Of a stretch of 64,000 nucleotides of DNA, positions 35,140 to 44,339 are shown piece by piece. Below the pieces are notes generated by a model that saw nothing but the letters and a program-made list of their open reading frames with translations, had not been told where the DNA came from and did no database searches. This DNA is from Micrococcus sp. EYE_212 (GTDB lineage: Bacteria > Actinomycetota > Actinomycetes > Actinomycetales > Micrococcaceae). Within the stretch, counting starts at the first letter, position 1. Each line of letters opens with the position of its first letter. The DNA lies in contig NZ_JAHXOZ010000013.1 in assembly GCF_023147585.1 (NCBI RefSeq), forward strand, positions 1-64,000, read 5' to 3'. The translations under genes and the position numbers were made by a program.

Positions 35140-35919
35140 ATGGTCCAGCACTCCGAGGTCCGCGCCGAGCACCGCCCGTTCCGCCTGCCCCCCGCCGCGC
35201 CCGCCCGCGTGCCGCACACCGTGGTGATGCTGCACGGCTTCACCTCCGGTCCCCACTCCGTGCGGGCGTGGGCCGAGGGCCTCGCGGCGGCGGGCTCCGA
35301 GGTCGCCGTCCCGCTGCTCCCCGGCCACGGCACCCACTGGCGCGACCTCGCGGACACCCCCGCCCCTGAGATCCGGGCGGCCGTGCGCCGGACCGTCGAC
35401 GCCGAGCTCGCCCGCGGGCTGCCGGTCGTCGTCGCAGGCCTGTCCCTGGGCGGCGCCCTGGCCCTCGACGCCGCCGCGCACCGGCCGGTGGCGGGCGTCC
35501 TGCTCGTGAACCCCGCCCTGCGCTTCGCGAGCCCACTCGCCCCGGCCGCACCGCTGCTGCGGCACGTGGTGCCCACCGTGGCCTCGATCGCCAACGACGT
35601 GGCCGACCCCGAGGCGGACGAGCTCGCGTACGAGCGCACGCCGGTGGCCGGCGTCGCGGCCGTGGGCGCGATCCAGCGGGCGGCGCGCCGCGGGCTCGGC
35701 GGGGTCACGGCTCCCGTGACGGTCTTCCGCTCGGCGCGCGACGCCGTCGTCCCCGCCGCGAGCCACCGCACCCTCCTGCGCGGACTGCGCCGCGCTCCCG
35801 TCCAGGTGGTGCCCCTGCCGCGCAGTCGGCACGTGGCCACGATGGACCTCGACAGGGAGCTGCTGGTCGAGCGCAGCCGGACCGCCGTCGCCGGCGCCGT
35901 GCAGGGGCTCCTGCGGTAG
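35140..35919 (+). CDS. Alpha/beta hydrolase (carboxylesterase / monoacylglycerol lipase-like)
   Basis: 259-residue serine hydrolase. The oxyanion motif H-G-F-T-S-G (32-37), lid region G-H-G-T-H-W and nucleophile elbow G-L-S-L-G-G (about 106-111, Ser the nucleophile) are clear; an acid in R-S-A-R-D-A-V-V-P and His in S-R-H-V-A complete the triad. Substrate is unknown; similarity to esterases of the YvaK/Est30 group and its place between an acyltransferase and an acyl-CoA ligase suggest acyl-ester turnover. Leaderless start at ATG 35140. Confidence 0.85.
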   Translation: MVQHSEVRAEHRPFRLPPAAPARVPHTVVMLHGFTSGPHSVRAWAEGLAAAGSEVAVPLLPGHGTHWRDLADTPAPEIRAAVRRTVDAELARGLPVVVAGLSLGGALALDAAAHRPVAGVLLVNPALRFASPLAPAAPLLRHVVPTVASIANDVADPEADELAYERTPVAGVAAVGAIQRAARRGLGGVTAPVTVFRSARDAVVPAASHRTLLRGLRRAPVQVVPLPRSRHVATMDLDRELLVERSRTAVAGAVQGLLR

Positions 35920-35922
35920 GCT
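35917..35922 (+). promoter_or_regulatory. Candidate -10 box (TAGGCT) upstream of fadD
   Basis: Overlaps the stop of the hydrolase gene and implies an acyl-CoA ligase leader of about 95 nt. A GTG lies 5 nt after it, but the short frame it opens shows no coding signal. Confidence 0.4.
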
Positions 35923-36022
35923 GGCCTGTGATCCGCCTCACCTGCCAGCCCCGTGCGTCCACGCCGCGATCCGTCCGGGTCCCCGCAGCGGCGCAGAGGA
36001 GGCGCCCGACCCAAGGAGGACC

Positions 36023-37858
36023 ATGCGCGAGGTCAGCGAGCCCTACCACCCCCGGCTGTCGCCGGAGGCCAACATCACCGACGTCCTGGAGCGCCAGGCC
36101 CGCGAACGCCCGGACGCCGCGCTCTTCGCCGTGCCCGAGGGCGAGGGCGGCTGGCGGGACGTCACCGCGGCGCAGGCCCGCGACCGCGTCGCCGAGCTCG
36201 CCCGCGGGCTCATGGCCGCCGGCATCGGTCCCGGGGACCGCGTGGGCCTCATGGCCGCCACGCGCCTGGAGTGGACGCTGGTGGACTTCGCCATCTGGTA
36301 CGCCGGCGCCGTCACCGTGCCGATCTACGAGACCTCGTCCGCCTCCCAGGTGGCCTGGATCCTCGAGGACTCCGGTGTTCGCGCCGTGGTCGCCGACACC
36401 GCCGAGCGCGCCAAGACCGTGCGGGACGCCGTGCACCGTGAGGGGCTCGACGCCCTGGTGGGCCTCTGGACCATGGACGCCCCCGACGGCGAGCCGGGCG
36501 CCGGACTGGACGAGCTGACCCGCCTCGGGGCGGACGTCACGGAGGCCGACCTCGAGGCGCGGCGCTCCGCCACGCACCTGGCCGACCTCGCCACGATCAT
36601 CTACACCTCGGGCACGACCGGCCGCCCCAAGGGGTGCGAGCTCACCCACGGGAACTTCGCGGAGCTGGTGAACCAGACCCTCTCCTCCTCGCTGGGCGAG
36701 GTCGTCACCGAGGACGCCAGCACCGTGCTGTTCATCCCGCTCGCGCATGTGTTCGCACGCTTCGTCTCGGTGCTCACCGTGGGGGCCGGCGCGCGCTGCG
36801 GGCACGTCGCGGACCTCGCGCAGCTCTCGGGCTCGCTGCAGTCCTTCCAGCCCACGTTCCTCCTGGCCGTGCCCCGCGTGTTCGAGAAGATCTACAACGC
36901 CGCACTGCTCTCCGCGCAGTCCGGGGGCAAGGGGCGGATCTTCGAGCGCGGCGCGGACATCGCGGTCCGCTACTCCAAGGCCCTGGACTCCGGGAAGGTG
37001 CCCGTGCCGCTGCGCGTCAGCCGCGCCTTCTACTCGGCGCTCATCTACCGTCGCATCCGCACCGCCATGGGCGGACGCCTGCGGTACGCGGTCTCCGGCG
37101 GCGGCCCCCTCTCCCCCGACCTCGCGCACTTCTTCCGCGGCCTGGGCGTCACCATCCTCGAGGGCTACGGCCTGACCGAGACGACGGCGCCCGTGACGGT
37201 CGGCCGTCCGGGCGGCCTGCGCATCGGCACGGTGGGTCTTCCGCTGGGCGGCAACGAGGTCCGGATCGCCGAGGACGGGGAGATCCTCACCCGCGGCACC
37301 TCGCTCATGCGCGGCTACCACAACCGCCCCGAGGCGGACGCCGAGGCCTTCGAGGACGGCTGGTTCCGCACCGGCGACTTCGGCAGCCTCGACGACGACG
37401 GCTACCTGCGCATCACGGGCCGCAAGAAGGAGATCCTCGTGACGGCCGGCGGCAAGAACGTGGCGCCGGCCCAGCTGGAGGATGCCATCCGCTCCGACGC
37501 GCTCATCTCCCAGGTGATGGTCGTGGGCGATGCGAAGCCCTTCGTCGCGGCGATCGTGACCCTCGACGCCGAGACCCTGCCCGCCTGGCTCGCCGCCCAC
37601 GGCCTGCCCCGGACCCTGGATGTTGCCGCCGCCGCCCGGGAGGAGAAGGTGCGCGCCCACATCCAGGCCGCCGTGGACCGCGCCAACGCCACCGTGTCCC
37701 GCGCGGAGGGAATCCGCGAGTTCCGGATCCTGGACCGGGACTTCTCCCAGGACGAGGGCCACATGACGCCCTCGCTGAAGATGAAGCGCGCGGCCATCCT
37801 CCGCGACTTCCAGAAGGAGATCGAGGACATCTACGCGGGCGCCGCCCCCCGCCCCTGA
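36023..37858 (+). CDS. fadD: Long-chain fatty-acid--CoA ligase (FadD15-like)
   Basis: 611-residue ANL-superfamily adenylating enzyme. The AMP/ATP loop is Y-T-S-G-T-T-G-R-P-K-G (about 193-203); G-Y-G-L-T-E-T-T-A-P (about 385-394), W-F-R-T-G-D-F-G and the C-terminal G-R-K-K-E-I-L-V-T-A-G-G-K-N (with a catalytic Lys near 487) follow. It activates fatty acids for lipid assembly or beta-oxidation. ATG 36023 has an ideal AAGGAGG site. Order relative to aroG/plsC parallels mycobacterial fadD15 (Rv2187). It is convergent with mtr. Confidence 0.93.
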   Translation: MREVSEPYHPRLSPEANITDVLERQARERPDAALFAVPEGEGGWRDVTAAQARDRVAELARGLMAAGIGPGDRVGLMAATRLEWTLVDFAIWYAGAVTVPIYETSSASQVAWILEDSGVRAVVADTAERAKTVRDAVHREGLDALVGLWTMDAPDGEPGAGLDELTRLGADVTEADLEARRSATHLADLATIIYTSGTTGRPKGCELTHGNFAELVNQTLSSSLGEVVTEDASTVLFIPLAHVFARFVSVLTVGAGARCGHVADLAQLSGSLQSFQPTFLLAVPRVFEKIYNAALLSAQSGGKGRIFERGADIAVRYSKALDSGKVPVPLRVSRAFYSALIYRRIRTAMGGRLRYAVSGGGPLSPDLAHFFRGLGVTILEGYGLTETTAPVTVGRPGGLRIGTVGLPLGGNEVRIAEDGEILTRGTSLMRGYHNRPEADAEAFEDGWFRTGDFGSLDDDGYLRITGRKKEILVTAGGKNVAPAQLEDAIRSDALISQVMVVGDAKPFVAAIVTLDAETLPAWLAAHGLPRTLDVAAAAREEKVRAHIQAAVDRANATVSRAEGIREFRILDRDFSQDEGHMTPSLKMKRAAILRDFQKEIEDIYAGAAPRP

Positions 37859-37883
37859 CCGGGGCGGCGTGGCGGGGGCGGCG

Positions 37884-39344
37884 TCAGAGGAGCCCGCAGT
37901 CCGGGACGTCGAGCCCCAGCAGGGCGTTCTCGATGACCTCCGTGAGGGCGGGGTGCGGCCAGTACTGCCCCCGCGCCATCGTGTGGGCGTCGAGCCCGAA
38001 CGTCATGGCCTGCACGAAGGGCTGGATGAGGTTGGCGGCCTCGTGCCCGAGGATGTGGGCGCCCAGGATGCGTCCCGTCGCCCGCTCGGCCACCACCGTG
38101 CACAGCCCCTCACGGTCCTCCATGGCCCAGCCGTACGCCACGTCGCCGAACCGCTGGACCTTCACGGTGACGGCCTCCGCGCCGTGCTCGAGGAGGGCCT
38201 GGGCCTCGGTCTGCCCGACCGAGGCGACCTGGGGCCGCGTGAACACCGCGGCGGGGACCGGGACGTCGCCGATGGCGCGGAGGTCGTCGGGGTGCTCGAG
38301 GTTGTGCGCCACCACGCGGGCCTCGCGGTTGGCGACGTGCTTGAGCTGCCAGTCGTTGGCGGCGTCGCCCAGGGCGAAGACCCCCTCGGCCGGCTCGCCG
38401 CCGCGCAGCACGCGCTGGTGCTCGTCCACCGCGAGCACGCCGCCCTCGGTGAGGTCCAGGCCGGCGGCGTCCACGTGCAGCCGGTCCGTGTTGGGGATGC
38501 GGCCGACGGCCATGAGCACCGCGTCGGCCTCGATCTCCTCCACCGTCCCGCTCTGCTCCTGGCCCTCGGCGGGGTCCAGGCGGACCCGCACCCAGCCGTC
38601 GGCGGCGCGCGCCTCGTCCTCGGCGGGCTCGACGCCGGCCAGCGTCCATCCGGTGCGCACGTCCCACTGCTCGCGGGCGATCTCGGTGAAGCGCGTGGAC
38701 ACCGTGAGGTCGTGCTCCTTCAGCAGCCGGTGTCCGCGGTTCAGCACGATCACCTCGGAGCCGAGGGCGGAGAAGATCGCGGCGAACTCCACGCCGATGT
38801 AGCCGCCGCCGACCACCACCAGTCGGCGCGGGAGACGGTCCAGGCGCATCACCGTGTCCGAGGTGTGGACCGAGGGCAGGTCCATGCCCGGGACGTCCGG
38901 CACGGCCGGGCGGGAGCCGACCGCCACGACCACACGGTCAGCGGTGAGCACGCGCCCGGTCGCCGTCTCCAGGCGCCGCTCCCCCGTGAACCTGACCTCC
39001 TCGCGCACCACGGTGACGTGCGGCTGGTCCTCGCTGCGGAAGCGCAGCCCGTCGGCGCTGATGCCGTCGATGCGCGTGAAGATCCGATCGCGGATGGCCG
39101 GGAAGTCCGCCCCCGTGAAATCGAGCCCCACCCCGAGGCGCGCGGCCTCGGCGGGGGTCGCCGCGAGCTGGGCGGGGTAGGCGTACATCTTCGTGGGGAT
39201 GCAGCCCACGTTCAGGCACGTGCCTCCGAAGGTGCCGGAGTCCACGAGGGCGACGCGGCGGCCCTCCCAGTGCTCCGTGATGAGCGTGTTGCCCGATCCG
39301 GAGCCGATGACGATCAGGTCGAAGTGTTCCTCAGACGTGGACAT
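37884..39344 (-). CDS. mtr: Mycothione reductase
   Basis: 486-residue FAD/NADPH disulfide oxidoreductase that regenerates mycothiol, the actinobacterial glutathione substitute. It has FAD loop V-I-G-S-G-S-G-N (12-19), redox pair C44-L-N-V-G-C49 in G-G-T-C-L-N-V-G-C-I-P, NADPH loop V-V-G-G-G-Y-I-G-V-E-F and the C-terminal dimer-interface pair W-P-H-P-A-L-T-E with catalytic His-Glu. The G-S-G-S-G-N opening separates Mtr from dihydrolipoamide dehydrogenase. ATG 39344 lies 6 nt after TAGGCT and inside a 32-bp palindrome, so expression is probably leaderless. Confidence 0.93.
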   Translation of the reverse strand: MSTSEEHFDLIVIGSGSGNTLITEHWEGRRVALVDSGTFGGTCLNVGCIPTKMYAYPAQLAATPAEAARLGVGLDFTGADFPAIRDRIFTRIDGISADGLRFRSEDQPHVTVVREEVRFTGERRLETATGRVLTADRVVVAVGSRPAVPDVPGMDLPSVHTSDTVMRLDRLPRRLVVVGGGYIGVEFAAIFSALGSEVIVLNRGHRLLKEHDLTVSTRFTEIAREQWDVRTGWTLAGVEPAEDEARAADGWVRVRLDPAEGQEQSGTVEEIEADAVLMAVGRIPNTDRLHVDAAGLDLTEGGVLAVDEHQRVLRGGEPAEGVFALGDAANDWQLKHVANREARVVAHNLEHPDDLRAIGDVPVPAAVFTRPQVASVGQTEAQALLEHGAEAVTVKVQRFGDVAYGWAMEDREGLCTVVAERATGRILGAHILGHEAANLIQPFVQAMTFGLDAHTMARGQYWPHPALTEVIENALLGLDVPDCGLL

Positions 39345-39372
39345 GCCCCCAGCCTAGGGGCTGGGGGCATGT
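39341..39372. terminator. Palindrome acting as pyc terminator and mtr promoter/start
   Basis: ACATGCCCCCAGCC (39341-39354) and GGCTGGGGGCATGT (39359-39372) are perfect 14-bp arms with a 4-nt loop, beginning 10 nt after the pyc stop. The left arm contains the mtr ATG (39342-39344), and its TAGGCT -10 box (39351-39356) spans the apex. The right arm duplicates the start region in the opposite orientation. Confidence 0.75.
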
Positions 39373-39382
39373 CGTCGCTGGC

Positions 39383-42300
39383 TCACTGACCGTCGATCAC
39401 CAGGATCAGGTCGCCGCCGTTGACGGGCGTCACGCCCTCCGTCACCACTCGCGAGACCGTGCCGGAGACGGGGGCGGTGATGGCCGCCTCCATCTTCATG
39501 GCCTCGATCGTGGCCACGGGCCGGCCGGCCTCCACGGCGTCGCCCACGGCGACCTGCACCGTCACCGAGCCCGCGAAGGGCGCCGCCACGTGGCCGGCCG
39601 CCGCGGGGTCGGCCTTCTCGGCGGTGCGGATCGTGGACTCCACCGAGCGGTCCCGCACCATCACCTGGCGCAGCTGCCCGTTGAGGGTGAGCATGACGGT
39701 GCGCATGCCCTTCTCGTCGGGCTCGGAGACGGACTGCAGGACGGCCAGCAGGCGGACGCCGCGGCCGAGCGAGATGACGTGCTCCCGCCCCGGGACGAGC
39801 CCGTAGAGGAAGTCGCGCGTGTGCAGCGTCCCGGTGTCGCCGAACTCGTCGCGGTGCGCCTCGTACTCCCGCGTGGGGGCGGGGAAGAGGAGGCGGTTCA
39901 GGGTGTCGCGACGCTCCTGGCCGCCGGCGGCCAGGGCGGCCGCGTCCTCGGAGCTCACCTCGGCCGTGCCGGCGCCCTCGCGGCGGCCCTGCAGGGCCTT
40001 CGTGCGGAAGGGCTCCGGCCAGCCCCCGGGCGGGTCGCCGAGCTCGCCGCGCAGGAAGCCGACCACGGAGTCGGGGATGTCGAAGTCCTGCGGCCGCTCC
40101 CCGAACTCCGCCGGGTCCACGCCCTGGCCCACGAGCTGGAGTGCGAGGTCGCCCACCACCTTGGAGGACGGGGTCACCTTCACGATGTTGCCCAGCAGGC
40201 CGTTGGCCGCCGCGTACATCGACTCGATCTGCTCGAACCGCTCCCCCAGCCCCAGGGCGATCGCCTGGGTGCGGAGGTTGGAGAGCTGGCCGCCCGGGAT
40301 CTCGTGGCGGTACACGCGGCCGGTCGGTGCCGGCAGGCCGGCCTCGAACGGCGCGTACACGGTGCGCACGGACTCCCAGTAGGGCTCCATGGCCGTGGCC
40401 GCGTCGAGGCCGAGGCCGGTGTCCCGCTCGGTGTGCTCGAGCGCGGCCACCAGAGCGGACAGCGGCACCTGGCTCGTGGTGCCCGCCATGGACGCGGTGG
40501 CCGTGTCCACGGCGTCGACGCCCGCCTCGGAGGCCGCGAGCAGGGTGGCCAGCTGGCCGCCGGCCGTGTCGTGCGTGTGCAGGTGGACGGGCAGGTCGAA
40601 CTCGGCGCGCAGGGCGCCCACGAGCTCCCGCGCGGCGGCGGGGCGCAGCAGCCCGGCCATGTCCTTGATGGCCAGCACGTGCGCGCCGGCGTCGACCATC
40701 CGGCGGGCGAGCCCCAGGTAGTAGTCGAGGGTGTAGAGGGTCTCGGCCGGGTCGGTCATGTTGCCCGTGTAGCACAGCGCCGCCTCCGCGACGGCGGTGC
40801 CCGTGGCCCGCACGGCCTCGATCGCCGGGGTGATCTGGGAGACGTCGTTGAGGGCGTCGAAGATGCGGAAGACGTCCACGCCGGTGGCGGCGGCCTCGGC
40901 CACGAACGCGTCCGTCACCTCGGTGGGGTACGGCGTGTAGCCCACGGTGTTCCGCCCGCGCAGCAGCATCTGGATCGGGATGTTGGGCAGCTCCGCGCGG
41001 AGCAGGGCCAGCCGCTTCCACGGGTCCTCGTGCAGGAAGCGCAGGGCGACGTCGTACGTGGCCCCGCCCCAGGCCTCCACGGACAGCAGCCCGGGGAGGG
41101 TGTGGGCGACGGCGGGCGCGGCGGCCAGGAGGTCGCGCGTGCGCACGCGGGTGGCGAGGAGGGACTGGTGGGCGTCGCGGAACGTGGTGTCCGTGACGGC
41201 CAGCGCGGTCTGCTCGCGCAGCGCGGCGGCGAAGCCCTCCGGGCCCCGCTCGAGCAGCACTTGGCGCCAGCCGGGCGGCGGCACGGCCGCGGGGTCACGG
41301 CTCGGCCCGTCGAACGGCGAGCGGTCGGGCTCCTGGCGCTTGTCCCCGGGGTGCTCGGGCAGCCGGTCGCGCGGGTCGATGCCCTCGACGCGGGGGCCGT
41401 GCGGCTGGTTGACCGTGATGTCTGCGAGGAACTGCAGCGCCTTGGAGCCGCGGTCCTGCGAGCGGTTCACGGAGGCCAGCTCGGGGTGCTTGTCGATGAA
41501 GTCGGTGGCCACGTCCCCGCTGAGGAACTGCGGGTCGTCCATGACGTTCATGAGGAAGGGGATGTTCGTCGCCACGCCGCGCACGCGGAACTCGGCCAGC
41601 GCGCGGCGGACGCGGCGCACGGCGGTGGCGTAGTCCCGCCCGCGGCACGTGAGCTTCACGAGCATCGAGTCGAAGTGGGGGCTGACCTCGGCACCGGCGT
41701 AGATGGTGCCGCCGTCGAGCCGCACGCCCGAGCCGCCGGCGGACCTGTACGCCGTGATGGTGCCGGTGTCCGGGCGGAACCCGTTCGCCGGGTCCTCGGT
41801 GGTGATGCGGCACTGCATGGCGAAGCCGCGCACGTGCAGGGAGTCCTGCGTGATGCCGAGCTCCGGCAGGGTGGCGCCGCCGGCGATGCGCAGCTGGGCC
41901 GCCACGAGGTCGACGTCCGTGACCTCCTCGGTGACCGTGTGCTCCACCTGGATGCGGGGGTTCATCTCGATGAACACGTGCTGGCCGGCGCGCTCGCCTG
42001 CGGTGTCCACCAGGAACTCGACGGTGCCGGCGTTGACGTACCCCATCTCCTTGGCGAAGGCGACGGCGTCCCGGTGCAGGGCCTGGCGGATGTCCTCGTC
42101 CAGGTTCGGTGCCGGCGCCATCTCGATGACCTTCTGGTGGCGCCGCTGCAGCGAGCAGTCGCGCTCGAAGAGGTGCACCACGTTGCCCTCGGAGTCCGCA
42201 AGGATCTGGACCTCGATGTGCCGGGGGCGCAGGACGGCCTGCTCGAGGAAGACCGTGGGGTCGCCGAACGCGGTCTCCGCCTCGCGCATCGCGGCCTGGA

Positions 42301-42913
42301 GGGAGTCCCGCAGGTCCTCGCGTCGCTCGACACGGCGCATGCCGCGACCGCCGCCGCCGGCGACGGCCTTGACGAAGATGGGGAAGCCGATGCCCTCCGC
42401 CTGTTCCAGGAGCCACTCGACGTCCGCGCTCGGCTCGGAGGAGGCGAGCGTGGGGATGCCCGCCTTCTTCGCGGCGCGCAGGGCCTCCACCTTGTTGCCG
42501 GTCAGCTCCAGCACGTCCGCGGGCGGGCCCACGAAGGTGATGCCGTTCTCGGCCGCCGCGCGGGCCAGGCCCGCGTTCTCGGAGAGGAAGCCGTAGCCGG
42601 GGTAGATCGCTTCCGCGCCGGCGTCCTTGGCGACGCGGATGATCTCGTCCACGTCGAGGTAGGCGCGGACCGGGTGGCCCTCCTCGCCGATGCGGTAGGC
42701 CTCGTCCGCCTTCTGGCGGTGGATGGAGTTGCGGTCCTCGACGGGGAAGACCGCGACGGTGCGGGCTCCCAGCTCGTAGCAGGCACGGAAGGCGCGCACC
42801 GCGATCTCGCCGCGGTTCGCCACGAGGACCTTGGAGAAGACGGGGGTCGAACCGGCCTCGGCCTGCCGACCCGCGGCGCTGCGGGTGGTGACGGATTCCT
42901 CAGGTGCATTCAT
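39383..42913 (-). CDS. pyc: Pyruvate carboxylase
   Basis: 1176-residue biotin enzyme that makes oxaloacetate from pyruvate and bicarbonate (anaplerosis). Biotin carboxylase domain at about 27-480, with G-G-G-G-R-G-M-R and E-M-N-P-R-I-Q-V-E-H. Carboxyltransferase domain about 590-870, opening D-T-T-F-R-D-A-H-Q-S-L-L. Tetramerisation region, then biotinyl domain with biotin Lys K1140 in E-A-M-K-M-E-A. ATG 42913 is preceded at 6 nt by CACACT, an imperfect -10 box. It would supply oxaloacetate to the methylcitrate synthase encoded in this window. Confidence 0.97.
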   Translation of the reverse strand: MNAPEESVTTRSAAGRQAEAGSTPVFSKVLVANRGEIAVRAFRACYELGARTVAVFPVEDRNSIHRQKADEAYRIGEEGHPVRAYLDVDEIIRVAKDAGAEAIYPGYGFLSENAGLARAAAENGITFVGPPADVLELTGNKVEALRAAKKAGIPTLASSEPSADVEWLLEQAEGIGFPIFVKAVAGGGGRGMRRVERREDLRDSLQAAMREAETAFGDPTVFLEQAVLRPRHIEVQILADSEGNVVHLFERDCSLQRRHQKVIEMAPAPNLDEDIRQALHRDAVAFAKEMGYVNAGTVEFLVDTAGERAGQHVFIEMNPRIQVEHTVTEEVTDVDLVAAQLRIAGGATLPELGITQDSLHVRGFAMQCRITTEDPANGFRPDTGTITAYRSAGGSGVRLDGGTIYAGAEVSPHFDSMLVKLTCRGRDYATAVRRVRRALAEFRVRGVATNIPFLMNVMDDPQFLSGDVATDFIDKHPELASVNRSQDRGSKALQFLADITVNQPHGPRVEGIDPRDRLPEHPGDKRQEPDRSPFDGPSRDPAAVPPPGWRQVLLERGPEGFAAALREQTALAVTDTTFRDAHQSLLATRVRTRDLLAAAPAVAHTLPGLLSVEAWGGATYDVALRFLHEDPWKRLALLRAELPNIPIQMLLRGRNTVGYTPYPTEVTDAFVAEAAATGVDVFRIFDALNDVSQITPAIEAVRATGTAVAEAALCYTGNMTDPAETLYTLDYYLGLARRMVDAGAHVLAIKDMAGLLRPAAARELVGALRAEFDLPVHLHTHDTAGGQLATLLAASEAGVDAVDTATASMAGTTSQVPLSALVAALEHTERDTGLGLDAATAMEPYWESVRTVYAPFEAGLPAPTGRVYRHEIPGGQLSNLRTQAIALGLGERFEQIESMYAAANGLLGNIVKVTPSSKVVGDLALQLVGQGVDPAEFGERPQDFDIPDSVVGFLRGELGDPPGGWPEPFRTKALQGRREGAGTAEVSSEDAAALAAGGQERRDTLNRLLFPAPTREYEAHRDEFGDTGTLHTRDFLYGLVPGREHVISLGRGVRLLAVLQSVSEPDEKGMRTVMLTLNGQLRQVMVRDRSVESTIRTAEKADPAAAGHVAAPFAGSVTVQVAVGDAVEAGRPVATIEAMKMEAAITAPVSGTVSRVVTEGVTPVNGGDLILVIDGQ

Positions 42914-42993
42914 ACCCCGAGTGTGTCACAGCGCACCCTGATTTCCCTTGACCTGACCCACACATGACGCGCGGGGCCGCCGCCAGGCGGGTC

Positions 42994-43572
42994 TCAGGAA
43001 GCGCTGCGGGCGGGCCGGCGGGCGTGCCGACGCCGGGCGAGCTCGTCCGCGGGCTCGTCCGTCGCGGCGCCGAGCAGCTCGCTGGGGAGGTCGGCCAGGC
43101 TCCCCTCGACCTCACGCCACACGCGGCCCACGGCGATCCCGAAGACGCCCTGCCCGCCCTGCACGAGGTCCACGACCTCGTCCGCGGAGGTGCACTCGTA
43201 CACGGAGGCGCCGTCGCTCATCAGGGTGATCTGGGCCAGGTCCGCGACGCCGCGCTCGCGCAGGTGCGCGACGGCGGTGCGGATCTGCTGGAGGGACACG
43301 CCCGTGTCCAGGAGCCGCTTGACGACCTTGAGCACGAGGATGTCGCGGAACGAGTAGAGGCGCTGAGATCCGCTGCCGGCCGCTCCGCGCACGGTGGGCA
43401 CCACGAGGTCGGTGCGCGCCCAGTAGTCGAGCTGCCGGTACGTGATGCCCGCGGCCTTGCACGCGGTCGGGCCGCGGTAGCCGACGTCGCCGTCGGGTGA
43501 GGCGGCCTCGAAGAGGCTGTCCTGCCGGCCGTCGATCACGGGCGGATGGCCGGCACCTGTCCTCGGCGTCAT
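42994..43572 (-). CDS. MerR-family regulator, Rv1830-like
   Basis: 192-residue winged-helix regulator of the MerR group. G-Y-R-G-P-T-A-C-K-A-A-G-I-T-Y-R-Q-L-D-Y (about 31-50) is the distinctive helix-turn-helix of the Rv1830/Rv1828 families; the wing S-Q-R-L-Y-S-F-R-D and a C-terminal effector region Y-E-C-T-S-A-D-E-V-V-D-L follow. In mycobacteria Rv1830 influences growth, respiration and antibiotic tolerance. An alternative GTG at 43665 adds 31 residues and has the same AGAAGGGTCC ribosome-binding sequence; it lies 15 nt after the predicted transcript start, so the longer form is possible. Confidence 0.88.
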   Translation of the reverse strand: MTPRTGAGHPPVIDGRQDSLFEAASPDGDVGYRGPTACKAAGITYRQLDYWARTDLVVPTVRGAAGSGSQRLYSFRDILVLKVVKRLLDTGVSLQQIRTAVAHLRERGVADLAQITLMSDGASVYECTSADEVVDLVQGGQGVFGIAVGRVWREVEGSLADLPSELLGAATDEPADELARRRHARRPARSAS

Positions 43573-43686
43573 GGGTGGACCCTTCTGATCATGGGCCCCG
43601 TGCGAGATGCCGAGGACGCCCGGACGGCCCGGCCGGCGAGGCGGGGACGCGTCCTGGCGGTCCACGGTGCGGGACCCTTCTGCTCG

Positions 43687-43715
43687 ACGGTACGTCCGAG
43701 CCCCGGGCCGGTCAA
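43687..43715 (-). promoter_or_regulatory. Promoter of the Rv1830-like merR gene
   Basis: TTGACC (43710-43715), a 17-bp spacer and TACCGT (43687-43692) on the minus strand make the best sigma-70-like promoter in the window. The 11-mer CAGAAGGGTCC occurs at the predicted transcript start (43672-43682) and again before the ATG (43577-43587). Confidence 0.7.
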
Positions 43716-43817
43716 CGAACCCGGCCGTGAACGGCGGTCGTGTCGCGCCCCCGGACCCTCCCGGCTCGCGCCCGCGGGGACTCGCCGGGCGTCACCGCGC
43801 GGGCCCGGGCGCACCGC

Positions 43818-44339
43818 TCAGCCGAAGTCCTCGGGGCGCACCGAGTCCAGGAAGTGACGGAAGTCGTCCAGCTCGCCCTCGTCTCCGGCCTCCTGCCCGC
43901 GCGCGTCCATCCCGGCCTCGGCCAGCACCGCGGGGTCGCACAGCACGGGGGCCTCGGCCCGCAGGGCCAGCACCACGGCGTCGGAGGCCCGGGCGTCCAC
44001 GGTCGCGCCGCCGCTGAGGTGGAGCTCGGCATGCACGACGTCGTCCCGCACCTCCGTGAGGCGGACGCGCTCGAGCGTCTGGCCCAGGGCCGCCAGGACG
44101 GAGACCAGCAGCTCGTGGGTGAGCGGCCGCGGGGTGGGTGCGGCGTCCAGGGCGAGCGCGGCGGCCGCGGCCTCCGGCGCCCCGACCCAGAGGGGCAGCA
44201 TCGTGTCCCCCTCCGGGTTCAGCAGCAGGACGACGTGGTGCTGCTCCGGCAGCTCGACGCGCACGCCGAGCACCGTGAGCGGCACGTCCGCACCGCGCCT
44301 GTGCGGTCCGCGGGCCATGCCGTCCCCGCCCTCAGTCAT
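43818..44339 (-). CDS. DUF151 / bifunctional nuclease family protein
   Basis: 173 residues. The DUF151 core reads V-V-L-L-L-N-P-E-G-D-T-M-L-P-L-W-V-G, then T-H-E-L-L-V-S-V-L and A-R-A-S-D-A-V-V-L-A-L-R, diagnostic of the family (Rv1829 position). Plant members have nuclease activity; the bacterial role is uncertain. The acidic C-terminal tail (G-E-L-D-D-F-R-H-F-L) is typical. It overlaps the upstream merR gene by 8 nt, so the two are translationally coupled. Confidence 0.9.
   Translation of the reverse strand: MTEGGDGMARGPHRRGADVPLTVLGVRVELPEQHHVVLLLNPEGDTMLPLWVGAPEAAAAALALDAAPTPRPLTHELLVSVLAALGQTLERVRLTEVRDDVVHAELHLSGGATVDARASDAVVLALRAEAPVLCDPAVLAEAGMDARGQEAGDEGELDDFRHFLDSVRPEDFG

Noticed and set aside
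35928-36022. Short leaderless upstream ORF in the fadD leader starting at GTG 35928
   Set aside because: It runs out of frame into fadD without a nearby stop, encodes no recognisable peptide and is best explained as a shadow frame.
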